A stretch of DNA of 64,000 bases from positions 118,697 to 182,696 of the forward strand of contig JADFYU010000001.1 of the NCBI GenBank assembly GCA_015232865.1. Direction: 5' to 3'. This DNA is from Magnetococcales bacterium (lineage in GTDB: Bacteria; Pseudomonadota; Magnetococcia; Magnetococcales; UBA8363). A program made the position numbers and the translations under genes. Shown in pieces: positions 19,895-31,571 of the stretch; within the stretch, counting starts at the first letter, position 1, and every line of letters starts with the position of its first letter. The notes beneath the pieces are model-generated. The model searched no databases. It was given only the letters and a program-made list of their open reading frames with translations, and was not told the DNA's origin.

Positions 19895-21043
19895 ATGAGT
19901 AACAGAATTTTCTATCTGGATGGTTTGAGAGGTTGGGCTGCGTTGGTCGTTTTTTTTGCCCATCTTTTCAGACAACTCTTGCTGCCATACAACTCTGTTG
20001 AACCGGATGGTCTTGTTCAGTATTTGATGTACAAAACACCACTTTATATTCTATTTCATAGTTCTATTGCTGTGAAGGCCTTTTTTGTTGTGAGTGGGTT
20101 TAGTTTAAGTTATGGATTTTTTAAAACAAATGATTATGTTCTTTTGAAGAGAATGGCTGTTTTCAGAGTGTTTAGGCTGGGTATTCCCATGCTTTTTTCA
20201 GCCTTGATGGCTTATTTTTTTATGAAAACGCATTTGAACTTTAATCAGGAAGCCGCACAAATTTTGGGTTCAAAATGGCTGTTGAAATTATATAATTTTG
20301 ATGCCAGTTTTTTTGATGCCACCTATGGAACGTTAACCTATAATCTGACCGGATTTGGAGAAGTTTATAATAAATATAATGTGGGATTTTGGACCATGCC
20401 CTTTGAGTTTAGAGCTTCGATGGCCATTTTTTTACTGTTGGCAATTTTTGGGAAGTATCAAGTCAGGTATGTTATTTATTTTTTGTTTGTTTATTTTTTA
20501 AAAGAGAGCATGTTTTTAGGATTCGTACTGGGTGTTATGGTCTGTGATTTGACCGTTAATGGCAGAATACAAGAGAAAATTCGCAGTTTGGTTGATCCTT
20601 TGAATCTGAGAAGAGTTGAAATACTATTGTTGGTATGTCTAGTTTGTTTCTTTTGGGCGATGCGAGGGTTTCAGCATTTTACCAGCATCCTAACCTATTA
20701 TGTTGTCAATGAGTCATTTTTGGAGTTTGTTCTTCCTACTGTCCTTGTTGTATTGGCAACCCTAAACGGTTTTGTTTCGCGTATTTTTTCCACACCCGTA
20801 TCGGTATTTCTTGGGAAGATATCTTTCTCTCTCTATTTGGTTCACATCCCAATCATTACCTCTTTTTCGTGTTGGGGTTTTGTTAATTGGCATGATGTCG
20901 TTGAGGATAAGTTGTTGCTAGCTGTTATTATTGGTGTTCCCACATTTGTATTAACAATTATTACGAGTTATATCTTCCACGATTTAGTCGAAAACCGGAT
21001 TATGATGTATGCAAAGCGAAGAGTCATGATGATTTTCGGTTGA
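19895..21043 (+). CDS. Membrane acyltransferase 3 (OafA-like) family protein
   Basis: About 382 residues with around ten TM helices. The N-terminal signature [19 protein letters not shown] carries the conserved His of acyltransferase-3 proteins, which acetylate or otherwise acylate surface glycans such as O-antigen. The region is visibly AT-rich with long T runs, unlike the surrounding gcv genes, and its codon use differs (frequent TTT, TTA, ATA). That suggests recent acquisition. It interrupts gcvT-gcvPA, where gcvH is expected. AAGGA lies 7 bases before the chosen ATG; the in-frame extension to 19760 runs through the decayed palindromic element. Confidence 0.85.
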   Translation: MSNRIFYLDGLRGWAALVVFFAHLFRQLLLPYNSVEPDGLVQYLMYKTPLYILFHSSIAVKAFFVVSGFSLSYGFFKTNDYVLLKRMAVFRVFRLGIPMLFSALMAYFFMKTHLNFNQEAAQILGSKWLLKLYNFDASFFDATYGTLTYNLTGFGEVYNKYNVGFWTMPFEFRASMAIFLLLAIFGKYQVRYVIYFLFVYFLKESMFLGFVLGVMVCDLTVNGRIQEKIRSLVDPLNLRRVEILLLVCLVCFFWAMRGFQHFTSILTYYVVNESFLEFVLPTVLVVLATLNGFVSRIFSTPVSVFLGKISFSLYLVHIPIITSFSCWGFVNWHDVVEDKLLLAVIIGVPTFVLTIITSYIFHDLVENRIMMYAKRRVMMIFG

Positions 21044-21117
21044 ATCCAGGAATAAGGATCAATCAAAATTTAAAATTTACAATTCTGTCATACAATAATA
21101 ATGGAAACTTCATAAAA

Positions 21118-22460
21118 ATGCCTTTTATTCCACACACAGAAGATGATGTTCAGTTCATGTTGTCTGCAATCGGGATTTCGGATTTGGATGGATTGTTTGA
21201 GGAGATTCCATCCGGTTTACGCTGTGAACCGCCCCGTCTGCCGCCGGCTCTCAACGAGATGGAGATCAGCCGATTGATGGGAGAGCGGGCGGCCGGAGAT
21301 GGGGGGCGGTTGCTTTTTTTGGGGGCGGGCGCCTATGAGCACCATATCCCGGCGGCCGTGTGGGAGATTGCCACCCGAGGCGAATTTTACTCCGCTTACA
21401 CCCCCTACCAGGCCGAAGCCAGTCAGGGTACCCTCCAGGTTTTGTATGAATATCAGACCATGATCGCCGGGCTGACCGGGATGGATGTCTCCAATGCGTC
21501 TCTGTACGACGGGGCGAGTGGGACGGCGGAAGCGGTGTTGATGGCGGTACGTTGTAGTAGCAAAAAAAACCGAAAGGTGGGGGTTCTGGCCCAGACCAAT
21601 CCCCGTTATGTCGAAACCATCCGCCATTTAACCAGTCCACAGGGCATCGAACTGGTTGAAATTGCTTGCGATCAACAGACCGGATCGGTTGGTCCGGCCA
21701 TCCTGCAACGCTATGAATCGGAGGATTTGTTAGCGCTTTTGATTCCGCAACCCAACTATTTCGGGGTGTTGGAAGAGGTGGATCTTTTGACTGATTGGGC
21801 CCATGAGCAGGGGGCGATGGTGATCGGAGTGGTCAATCCCTTGACCTTGGGCCTTTTGAAACCACCTGGCGAATGGGGCAAGGTCGGGGCTGATATCGCC
21901 TGTGGCGAAGGGCAACCCTTGGGCATCCCCCTCTCATCCGGTGGTCCCTATTTTGGCTTCATGGCCTGCAAAACAAAATGGATTCGGCAGCTCCCCGGTC
22001 GGATCGTCGGCCGTACGCAAGATAAAGAGGGTAGCGTTGGCTTTGTTTTGACCCTCCAGGCGCGGGAGCAGCATATTCGTCGATCCAAGGCCACGTCGAA
22101 TATTTGCACCAACCAAGGCTTGATGACGGTAGCCGCCACGCTCTATCTTTCATTGGTCGGTCCATCCGGGCTGGCTCGAATTGCTACGGTTTGTCATGAG
22201 AACAGCCGCCGACTGCTGGCATTGTTGACCGCCATTCCGGGTGTGGAGCGTCTTTATTCCCGGCCCTTTTTTCATGAGTTTGTTCTCCAATTCGATAGAC
22301 CGGTCAAGCCGATACTGGCGCAACTGTTTGCCTTGGGAATCGTCGGCGGTTTGGTTGTGGGGGAGCGTCAATTATTGGTTTGTGCGACCGAGACCAAAAC
22401 CGAAGCGGATCTGATGCGATTTGCCACGAATCTGAATGACATTCTGGGGGGAGGGAATCG

Positions 22461-22464
<4 letters not shown>
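21118..22464 (+). CDS. gcvPA: Glycine dehydrogenase (decarboxylating) subunit 1
   Basis: N-terminal half of the two-subunit P protein, which with GcvPB decarboxylates glycine and loads the aminomethyl group onto GcvH. Family blocks: [87 protein letters not shown]. It is 448 residues. The start is taken at MPFIPHT, the conserved N-terminus; 26 extra in-frame codons upstream lie in the AT-rich acyltransferase tail. It overlaps gcvPB by four bases. Confidence 0.96.
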
Positions 22465-25257
<2,793 letters not shown>

Positions 25258-25293
25258 GTCTGACAGCTCCAGACTGATGGATGGTTCGCCCAG

Positions 25294-25328
25294 AACCCCA
25301 GAGGATTCAGACTCTTCTGGGGTTTTTT
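25294..25328 (+). terminator. Terminator after eno
   Basis: AACCCCAGAGGA / TCTTCTGGGGTT stem followed by a run of T, 36 bp past the enolase stop. It closes the pyrG-to-eno gene cluster. Confidence 0.9.
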
Positions 25329-25513
25329 TTATGTTCTGCCTTGCGGTTTGTTCCTTTTATATCAATTGGTTGGTGGATTGTTTTTTTTAGTCGAATATTA
25401 ACAATCAATAATTTTATGGCACTTTTATTTTTCTTGATCTTTGAGGTTCATTTATTTACATTGCAGGATATGAGTCTTGTTTCAATATAAATTTTGATCA
25501 AATCAACCGTCAA

Positions 25514-26020
25514 ATGGATCTGGGGAAAAAAGGTATGGAAAGTTGTTCACAGCCTGTTCAACGCGAGCCACAGGAGGATATGGTGAAGATTGGCGTGGTC
25601 GCTAAACGGCTGGACATCTCCATTCGGACGATTCACATGTATGAACGGGAGGGGTTGTTCATTTCCTATAAAAACAGCGCCGGTACCCGATATTTCTCGG
25701 AACGGGATATCCAGTGGTTGATTGAAATCAGAAAGATGATCAAATCAAGTATCAGCCTGGTCGGAATTCGAACCCTGATGTCTCTGATCCCTTGCTGGGA
25801 GAAGAAGCAGTGTGGATACATTGAAAAAAGGGATTGTCCCGCCATTACCCAGCACGATGCCCCCTGCTGGTTCAACAAAGAGAATAAATGCGGCTCTACC
25901 CTGGATGAGTGCCGGCAATGTGAGGTCTACGACATGCGCTTTTGTGTGAGTATGTTAAAGAATCTGGTGGACATCAAATTGAAAAAAGATCGCCCGTCCG
26001 CCCTCTCCTCTCCTTCCTGA
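25514..26020 (+). CDS. MerR-family regulator with C-terminal Cys-rich two-CW domain
   Basis: The N-terminal ~70 residues of the MerR unit are a winged helix: VKIGVVAKRLDISIRTIHMYEREGL, then GTRYFSERDIQWLIEIRKMI. The second half is Cys-rich: PCWEKKQCGYIEKRDCPAITQHD, APCWFNKENKCG, ECRQCEVYDMRFC. Two CW motifs with spaced Cys suggest an Fe-S or zinc site and redox or metal sensing. The DNA target is unknown; the convergent octaheme cytochrome gene shares its terminator. Start is uncertain: ATG 25514, ATG 25535 and ATG 25580 (AGGAGG close by) are all in frame. The last codons run into a fragment of the palindromic element, which contributes the stop region. Confidence 0.75.
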   Translation: MDLGKKGMESCSQPVQREPQEDMVKIGVVAKRLDISIRTIHMYEREGLFISYKNSAGTRYFSERDIQWLIEIRKMIKSSISLVGIRTLMSLIPCWEKKQCGYIEKRDCPAITQHDAPCWFNKENKCGSTLDECRQCEVYDMRFCVSMLKNLVDIKLKKDRPSALSSPS

Positions 26021-26049
26021 TTGCGTGCTTACAAACTGCCGAATTTAGG
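26019..26049 (+). repeat. Terminal fragment of the palindromic element
   Basis: GATTGCGTGCTTACAAACTG then CCGAATTTAGG matches the outer ~30 bases of one arm with one insertion and one substitution. It overlaps the stop of the MerR-type gene. Confidence 0.65.
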
Positions 26050-26089
26050 AAAAAAAAGGAGTCACACCGAAAGGTGCGACTCCTTTTTT
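26050..26089. terminator. Bidirectional terminator between merR-type and cytochrome genes
   Basis: A-run, stem GGAGTC-CACC, loop GAAA, GGTG-GACTCC, T6. It is symmetric and between convergent genes, so it serves both. Confidence 0.9.
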
Positions 26090-26121
26090 GTGCGTGATGT
26101 GGTTCTCTTTACGGTATTAAA

Positions 26122-27582
26122 TCAATTGCTGTACCGTTTTTTGAACTCATCGGCGGCCTTCTTCCGACGGGCTTTTTCGCTGGGGTCCATCTTGTCGAGA
26201 TACCAACGGTGATTCTTGGAGTTGAGTACCTCGTCCAGTTTGGCGCGCAGGGCGTTGGCTGCGGTAACTTTTTCTTTGTCCTTGGAAGCCAGACCACCTT
26301 CAATCAGATGTTCCAGTTCTGGAACCATCTTGGTGTAGAAATGTTTGGCCAGATCGTAGGTGCCATGCCAATGGGTATAGTCGGGACCGCTCATGGATGC
26401 GGCGTGACGGGCGCGACGACCCTCATGGTGCCAGAGCTCAAACCAGATCCAGTCAATTTTATTGCTGAATTTTGCCGGTTTCAGAAGGGGTTTGGCCTCT
26501 TTCATCAGCGCAATTCCGGGCAGGGCGTACTTGGTGTTGTAGAGTTCGACCAAGCCGTCATATTGCAAATAGAAGTTGTCTACGTACTCCTGGGAGTGAC
26601 AGCTTTCGCAGACGTCGACCATGTTTTTGCGGCGTTCATCCCATTTGATGTTGGCGCTGGCCAGGCCCATTTTGGCGTCCGACGTTTCAGGACGGACCGA
26701 TACCGGCGGACGGTTGTTCCAACTGATCCGCAGGCCGACGTCATGGGTGGAGTCTTGATCTTTGGTTGCGCCCATGTGGCAGGTTGCACAGGTTGGCGCG
26801 TTGAAATAATCTTCGCCGGGAATCCATTTGGAGCTATCCAGATGCATCTTCTCTCTATTGGCCCTGAAGGCGATGCCGTGCTTGGATTCGTTGTAGATCT
26901 CAATTTGCGGATGGTCCGGTCCCATGTGGCAGCGACCACAGTTTTCCGGGTTACGGGCTTGAGCGACAGAGAAGGAGTGACGGGAGTGACAGGCGGTACA
27001 GGCCCCTTCGGACCCGTCCGGGTTCAAGCGACCAATACCGGTATTGGGCCAGGTGGCGGGGTCCAGTTTTCCGTTTTTGAGAACCTTGACCTGGGAGCCA
27101 TGGCACTGCCAGCAACCGTTGACGGCTGCCGCAGAGTTGCCATTCGGGAATCCGGGGGTGACAAACTCGCTGTTACCTTCGACCACCTCAGCCAGGAGAT
27201 TGTCCAGAGATCCCAAAATTCGTCCGGCTTTGGCATGGTGGGAGTTGGTCATCTCGTTAACCGCTTTTTCATGGCAGTTTTGGCAATCTTTGGGCGAGAC
27301 GATGATGGAAATCAGCTCTTTGACTTTCTTGTCGTCATGAACAAAGGCGTCTGAGTCACCTTTGTCAGCCTGATGGCACTCAAAGCAACCGACATTGGCA
27401 CCGTAGTGTTTGCTCTCTCCCCACTGTTGTACCAAGCCCGGATTGTGCTTTTTGTGGCAGTCTGCACACTCTTTTGAAGTTTCAGACATCTCTTTTGGCG
27501 CTGATTTGACGGCTGCCTCGGCTACTTGGAAATAGAGTAGTGAGAGGCAGGCGGTCAGGCCGACCATGAGTAATTTTTTCAT
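26122..27582 (-). CDS. Octaheme c-type cytochrome, hydroxylamine oxidoreductase (HAO)-like
   Basis: A periplasmic multihaem protein. After a signal peptide ending near VAEA it has eight CXXCH sites: CADCH, CFECH, CQNCH, CWQCH, CTACH, CGRCH, CATCH and CESCH. That count and the ~485-residue length fit the HAO/octaheme nitrite-reductase group. Members without the crosslinking Tyr act reductively on nitrite or hydroxylamine; HAO proper oxidises hydroxylamine. A Tyr-rich stretch YDGLVELYNTKYALPG follows the last haem, but an alignment is needed to say whether the crosslink Tyr is present. The second ATG is preferred because GGGG lies six bases upstream. It is a lone gene: no cytochrome partner or quinol oxidase is adjacent. 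Confidence 0.85.
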   Translation of the reverse strand: MKKLLMVGLTACLSLLYFQVAEAAVKSAPKEMSETSKECADCHKKHNPGLVQQWGESKHYGANVGCFECHQADKGDSDAFVHDDKKVKELISIIVSPKDCQNCHEKAVNEMTNSHHAKAGRILGSLDNLLAEVVEGNSEFVTPGFPNGNSAAAVNGCWQCHGSQVKVLKNGKLDPATWPNTGIGRLNPDGSEGACTACHSRHSFSVAQARNPENCGRCHMGPDHPQIEIYNESKHGIAFRANREKMHLDSSKWIPGEDYFNAPTCATCHMGATKDQDSTHDVGLRISWNNRPPVSVRPETSDAKMGLASANIKWDERRKNMVDVCESCHSQEYVDNFYLQYDGLVELYNTKYALPGIALMKEAKPLLKPAKFSNKIDWIWFELWHHEGRRARHAASMSGPDYTHWHGTYDLAKHFYTKMVPELEHLIEGGLASKDKEKVTAANALRAKLDEVLNSKNHRWYLDKMDPSEKARRKKAADEFKKRYSN

Positions 27583-27922
27583 ACGCATCCCCTTTTTTTG
27601 TACACAATTTTAAGATTGTGCCGTCCCGGTTGTTGATATCGAAAATCTGTTTTATATCACAGTGTGACAATGTGGATAGTGACTAAAAGGTAATCATCGT
27701 CTGCATTTTCTTGTGTGCGTTTAAGTGTATGATATCCAAATAAAAGCGTCAACCTGCGAAATGGTTTTGGCCGGAGTTTTGGCTGTCGGTCGTTTCCGGG
27801 TATTTTTCAACCCGGCCAACTCCAATATTGTCTCTTGACCTACCTAGACGGCAAAGATGATGGTAGAGTGTGCGCATTGTTTTTTTGACCGGAACAGGCC
27901 CCCTATCAATTCGAGTGGTGAG
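27583..27922. other. Intergenic region between divergent cytochrome and sppA genes
   Basis: 340 bp without a convincing gene. A short hairpin CCGGGT / ACCCGG with an A/T-rich loop lies near 27797-27816, and TTGACC near 27836 resembles a -35 box. No clear FNR-type palindrome was seen. Confidence 0.4.
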
Positions 27923-28972
27923 ATGGATAAAAGAGAACCGGATTTTATTGAGCAAACAAATTCAGAGGAGGACTCTTCTCAAGGGTCACGTCCGATAGAT
28001 CCGCAGGGTTGGATGGTGCGAATGGAGGAGAGTCGGGTTGCCGAGCGGCAGGTGTTGGAGCGTCTGCTTCAAGAAAATACCCGTGAACAGAGGCGGGCGC
28101 GTTGGAGCAAGAATCTATTTCGTATTTTCATCGTCGCTTATCTGGTTTTTATCGCTTGGAGCGCCCAAGAGGGCAGCTGGTCCGGGGATGAAATGGAGGG
28201 GTTGGCGGCTGGGAAAGGCCACACGGCAGTGGTGGATGTCTCGGGGCCGATTTTGGCGGGAACCCCGTTTAGTGCCAGCCATATTATTCAAGGGTTGACT
28301 GAAGCCTTTGAAGATCCGGACACCAAAGGGGTGATTCTGCGCATCAACAGTCCCGGAGGCAGTCCGGTTCAGGCGGGTCAGATCTACGATTCCATGGTTC
28401 GGTTGCAAAGTAAATATCCGAAAATCCCCCTCTATGCCGCTCTGGAGGATCTCTGTGCTTCCGGGGGCTACTATATTGCCGCAGCCGCTCCAAAAATCTA
28501 TGCCGATAAAGCCACTCTGGTCGGCTCCATCGGTGTGATCATGCAGGGGTTTGGTTTGGAGAAGGTGTTGGAAAAAATAGGCGTGGAATCCCGACAGTTG
28601 ACGGCTGGAAAGCATAAAGCCTTCCTCGATCCGTTCTCCCCCGCTGACCCCTTGGAGACCGACCACGCCAAGCGTCTGTTGACTCAAATCCACGGCCAGT
28701 TTATTCAAGCGGTGAAAAAGGGGAGGGGCGACCGCCTGCAGCCGGGTCGGGAAGAGCTGTTCGAAGGGTTTGTCTGGACCGGAGATCAGGCGGTTAAAAT
28801 TGGCTTGGTGGATGGTTTGGGCTCAGCCGAATGGATTGCCCGTACCCAGGTCAGATCGGAACGGATGGTCAATTTTACCTATAAGGGTGATTGGTTCTCA
28901 CGTATGGGATTGAAGGTAAACGCCATGATCAGTCTGGCTTTGCAACCATCCGCACAATGGAAAATCTTTTAA
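27923..28972 (+). CDS. sppA: Signal peptide peptidase SppA (36K type)
   Basis: An inner-membrane serine protease that degrades cleaved signal peptides. An N-terminal cytosolic segment of ~65 charged residues precedes one TM helix (IFIVAYLVFIAWS). The S49 peptidase domain starts at VVDVSGPI and has ILRINSPGGSPVQAGQIYD. The likely Ser180 nucleophile is in LCASGGYYIA and the general-base Lys232 in AGKHKAFLDPF. Length (~349) matches the short, single-domain SppA. The first of several in-frame ATGs (27857) would add 22 residues without support. A terminator follows. Confidence 0.92.
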   Translation: MDKREPDFIEQTNSEEDSSQGSRPIDPQGWMVRMEESRVAERQVLERLLQENTREQRRARWSKNLFRIFIVAYLVFIAWSAQEGSWSGDEMEGLAAGKGHTAVVDVSGPILAGTPFSASHIIQGLTEAFEDPDTKGVILRINSPGGSPVQAGQIYDSMVRLQSKYPKIPLYAALEDLCASGGYYIAAAAPKIYADKATLVGSIGVIMQGFGLEKVLEKIGVESRQLTAGKHKAFLDPFSPADPLETDHAKRLLTQIHGQFIQAVKKGRGDRLQPGREELFEGFVWTGDQAVKIGLVDGLGSAEWIARTQVRSERMVNFTYKGDWFSRMGLKVNAMISLALQPSAQWKIF

Positions 28973-29021
28973 CATTAAGTAGTTAAATTTTACCAGTGTA
29001 AATAAATAATACAAAATCCTC

Positions 29022-29056
29022 CCTTGATCCATTCTGGATCAAGGTATTTTTCTTTT
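29022..29056 (+). terminator. Terminator of sppA
   Basis: Perfect CCTTGATCC / GGATCAAGG stem with loop ATTCT, followed by TATTTTTCTTTT. It separates sppA from the pilus operon. Confidence 0.9.
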
Positions 29057-29105
29057 AAATATCATGTATTTGATGTTTTGGTATGTTAATTGTATGATGA
29101 GAGAC

Positions 29106-29654
29106 ATGATGAAAACCAATTCAGGATTTACTCTGATTGAGTTGATGGTGGTTCTCTCTGTCCTCTCAATTCTTACCACCTTGGCGGTTCCGGCCTTTGA
29201 TTCCCTGATCAAAGACAATCGCATGATGTTGCGTGTCAACGCCTTTTCAGGATTGGCCAATTATGCACGAGGCGAGGCGGTCAAGCGGTCGGCGCGGGTG
29301 ACGCTTTGTCCTTCGTCTGACGGCGCAGTATGTCTGACAACCGGGGCGTGGGAGTCCGGTCTGATTGTTTTTGTCGATGCCGATGATTCGGCAACCTATA
29401 ACGGCGGGGATACCTTGTTAAAGGTGTTTGAAGGGATTCCGGGAGCCGGGGTTACGGTTCGCGGCAGTGCCAACCTGACTGATTATATCTCCTACATCGG
29501 CACCGGGTTGATCCGTCAGGTGGATGGTGCTCTTCAGAGTGGAACCCTGGCCTTTTGCGACGATCGGGGGGCGGGGGATAAGGGGAAAACGGTGACGGTG
29601 AATGCCATCGGTAGACTGGTCGCAACGACGGGAGTGACGACATGTGTGCCGTAA
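29106..29654 (+). CDS. fimT: Type IV minor pilin, FimT/GspH family
   Basis: Short basic leader MMKTNSG then the prepilin peptidase site G|FTLIELMVVLSVLSILTTLAVPAF, with the Glu at +5. The body of ~175 residues fits the FimT/FimU/GspH minor pilins that sit at the pilus tip and prime assembly; FimT-type pilins can also bind DNA for uptake. It is the first gene of a fimT-pilV-pilW-pilX-pilY1-pilE run and overlaps pilV by 13 bases. Starts at 29097 or 29109 are also possible; all keep the leader short. Confidence 0.88.
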   Translation: MMKTNSGFTLIELMVVLSVLSILTTLAVPAFDSLIKDNRMMLRVNAFSGLANYARGEAVKRSARVTLCPSSDGAVCLTTGAWESGLIVFVDADDSATYNGGDTLLKVFEGIPGAGVTVRGSANLTDYISYIGTGLIRQVDGALQSGTLAFCDDRGAGDKGKTVTVNAIGRLVATTGVTTCVP

Positions 29655-30289
29655 ACAAAACAAAAACACCACCAGCAAGGATCGCCCCGGAGGCGGGGTT
29701 CTCTTTGCTGGAGATCTTGATCGCCCTGCTGATTCTTTCTGTCGGACTCTTGGGCTTGGGCACGTTGCAGTTGGCCAGTCTGAGAACCGGTCAGGAGGCC
29801 TATTTTCGTGACCAGGCCACCGCCATTGCCCAGGAGTTGGCGGAACGGCTGCATGTCAACCCGACTGGAGCGGCCAATCAATCCTATGATTTGAGTAAGC
29901 GCAGTTCAGCTCCCTTCTCCTACGCCGCCATCGATTGCACCCAGAATCTGGCGGCTCTATCGGTGACGACCTTTCCGACCACCCGTTGCGGGGACGATCT
30001 GGATAGCGGCGGGAATGCCTTGACGGCCATCGCTTGTACGCCGGATCAATTGGCGGAGTTTGACGCCTATCAGGTCTACTGTCAGGCCTGGGGGTGGAAC
30101 AACCCGGCCTCTGAGGTGGGCAGACGTTTGCCGGGTTTGCAAATATCCGTCGCCTGTAACGCTCCTTGTACCACCACCTCCGCCCAGACGATTACCGTCT
30201 CCTGGAAGCGGTTTGGCTGGAAAACGTTGGCTGCGGACGCCGCTTGTCCGGCTGATAGCGAATGTCTCTCTGTGCATGTGGTGCCATGA
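29642..30289 (+). CDS. pilV: Type IV minor pilin PilV
   Basis: A leader of ~19 residues ending in G, then FSLLEILIALLILSVGLLGLGTLQLASLR, which is the PilV consensus. The body has paired Cys residues (e.g. IDCTQN, TTRCGDD, IACTPDQ, VACNAPCTT) that may form disulfides in the periplasm. It overlaps fimT upstream and pilW downstream (ATGA), so the operon is tightly coupled. Confidence 0.88.
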   Translation: MCAVNKTKTPPARIAPEAGFSLLEILIALLILSVGLLGLGTLQLASLRTGQEAYFRDQATAIAQELAERLHVNPTGAANQSYDLSKRSSAPFSYAAIDCTQNLAALSVTTFPTTRCGDDLDSGGNALTAIACTPDQLAEFDAYQVYCQAWGWNNPASEVGRRLPGLQISVACNAPCTTTSAQTITVSWKRFGWKTLAADAACPADSECLSVHVVP

Positions 30290-31017
30290 TGATCCTGTTT
30301 TCCGAAAAAAATCGATCTCAGCAGGGACTTTCGTTGGTGGAGTTGATGATCGCCATGACCATCGGCCTGATGGTGTTGGCTGGGGTCATGCGCATCTTCC
30401 AGAATCAGCGGGCCAACCATCAGCTGCAACAAGGGATGGAGCAGGTTCAGGAGTCGGGGCGGTTTTTGCTGGATTTTATCGGTTCCGATCTGCGAATGGC
30501 CGGTTATCCGCGCGACAGCACGCTGTTTACGACAGCCATTACCGGTACGGAAGGGGGGGATGCCGATACCAGTGATACGGTGACCATTCAATATGAATCA
30601 ACCACCAACTGCGGTGGTGACCCGACTGGTGGTCCGACGACCCAAAACCAATACCTGATTCAAACCAATGCGGCTGGCAACCCGGAACTACAGTGTATCG
30701 GCACCGTAGCCGGCGGTAGTCAAACCTATGGTTTGGTCGAATTTTCGGAGCGGATGCAGGTGCTCTATGGGGAGGATACCGACGCCATTGAAGACGGGGC
30801 CGTCAATTTGTTTCGCACCGCTGACAACGTGGTGGATTGGCAGCGGGTGGGAGCGGTTCGAATCGCCTGGTTGGTCAACAATGGTCAATATGTGGGTGGC
30901 AGCGACAGTCGGACCTATCGCCTGTTGAATGAACGGCCGATCGGTCCGTTTACGGATGGAGCTTTGCGGCGGGTTTTTTCCACCACCATCGTTCTTAGAA
31001 ATCGGATTCCATACTAG
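30286..31017 (+). CDS. pilW: Type IV minor pilin PilW
   Basis: Leader MMILFSEKNRSQQG then LSLVELMIAMTIGLMVLAGVMRIFQ, followed by the PilW pattern QESGRFLLDFIGSDLRMAGY. About 243 residues. The ATG overlaps the pilV stop; a longer in-frame start at 30262 lies inside pilV. Ends 19 bp before pilX. Confidence 0.88.
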   Translation: MMILFSEKNRSQQGLSLVELMIAMTIGLMVLAGVMRIFQNQRANHQLQQGMEQVQESGRFLLDFIGSDLRMAGYPRDSTLFTTAITGTEGGDADTSDTVTIQYESTTNCGGDPTGGPTTQNQYLIQTNAAGNPELQCIGTVAGGSQTYGLVEFSERMQVLYGEDTDAIEDGAVNLFRTADNVVDWQRVGAVRIAWLVNNGQYVGGSDSRTYRLLNERPIGPFTDGALRRVFSTTIVLRNRIPY

Positions 31018-31036
31018 GGTGTGGGAGGAGAAAGAG

Positions 31037-31546
31037 ATGAACAAGAACATCCACAAGCGGATCGGGGAGCAGGGGTCGGTATTGATCATCAGCTTGATTT
31101 TGCTGTTTCTTCTGACCTCCTTGACCGTGTTCGGTTCTCAGCGTAGCACGTTGAACGAACAGTTGTCCGGCAATACCCAAAAAAAGAGAGTCACTTTTCA
31201 AGCCGCCGAATCCGCCATTGAGTCGGTGGTGGAAGAGGCCAACGGCTCGTTGGTGGCGGGAAACGTTTTGGTTGACAGCATCGTCAACATGGTTCAACGA
31301 CCGACGGGGAACGGTGGTTATGATCTGGTGGATGTGGCCATTCTCAGTCAGGCTTTGACCTGTTACGACGGTGAGGGGGTGATTGCCGGGTTCAGTTTGG
31401 GGGTTGGATCCCAGAGTTTTGTCGCTCACCGGTACAAGGTTCGCGGGCGCGGCACGATTGCGGCGATCCAGGCCAAAACCACCCATTTGCAGGGGGCGGA
31501 AAAGATCGGCCCCTCCTCAGGAATCGTCGGTGGAAATTGTCCGTGA
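31037..31546 (+). CDS. pilX: Type IV pilus assembly protein PilX
   Basis: N-terminus EQGSVLIISLILLFLLTSLTVFG followed by QRSTLNEQLSGNTQKKRVTFQAAESAIE is diagnostic for PilX: a class III-like signal without the usual +5 Glu, then AAESA. 169 residues. GGGAGGAG is 6 bases before the ATG. Together with fimT, V, W and E it should form the tip complex with PilY1. Confidence 0.87.
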   Translation: MNKNIHKRIGEQGSVLIISLILLFLLTSLTVFGSQRSTLNEQLSGNTQKKRVTFQAAESAIESVVEEANGSLVAGNVLVDSIVNMVQRPTGNGGYDLVDVAILSQALTCYDGEGVIAGFSLGVGSQSFVAHRYKVRGRGTIAAIQAKTTHLQGAEKIGPSSGIVGGNCP

Positions 31547-31571
31547 CTATTTGCCAAAGGGGAGTGCTCTG

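Noticed and set aside
26209..27354. 381-codon open frame opposite the octaheme cytochrome
   Set aside because: Antisense of CXXCH-rich coding sequence; composition and lack of a ribosome site mark it as a shadow.
29079..29093. TGG-N11-GT stretch resembling a sigma-54 site before fimT
   Set aside because: The -12 element is GT rather than GC and the implied transcript would start at the initiation codon.
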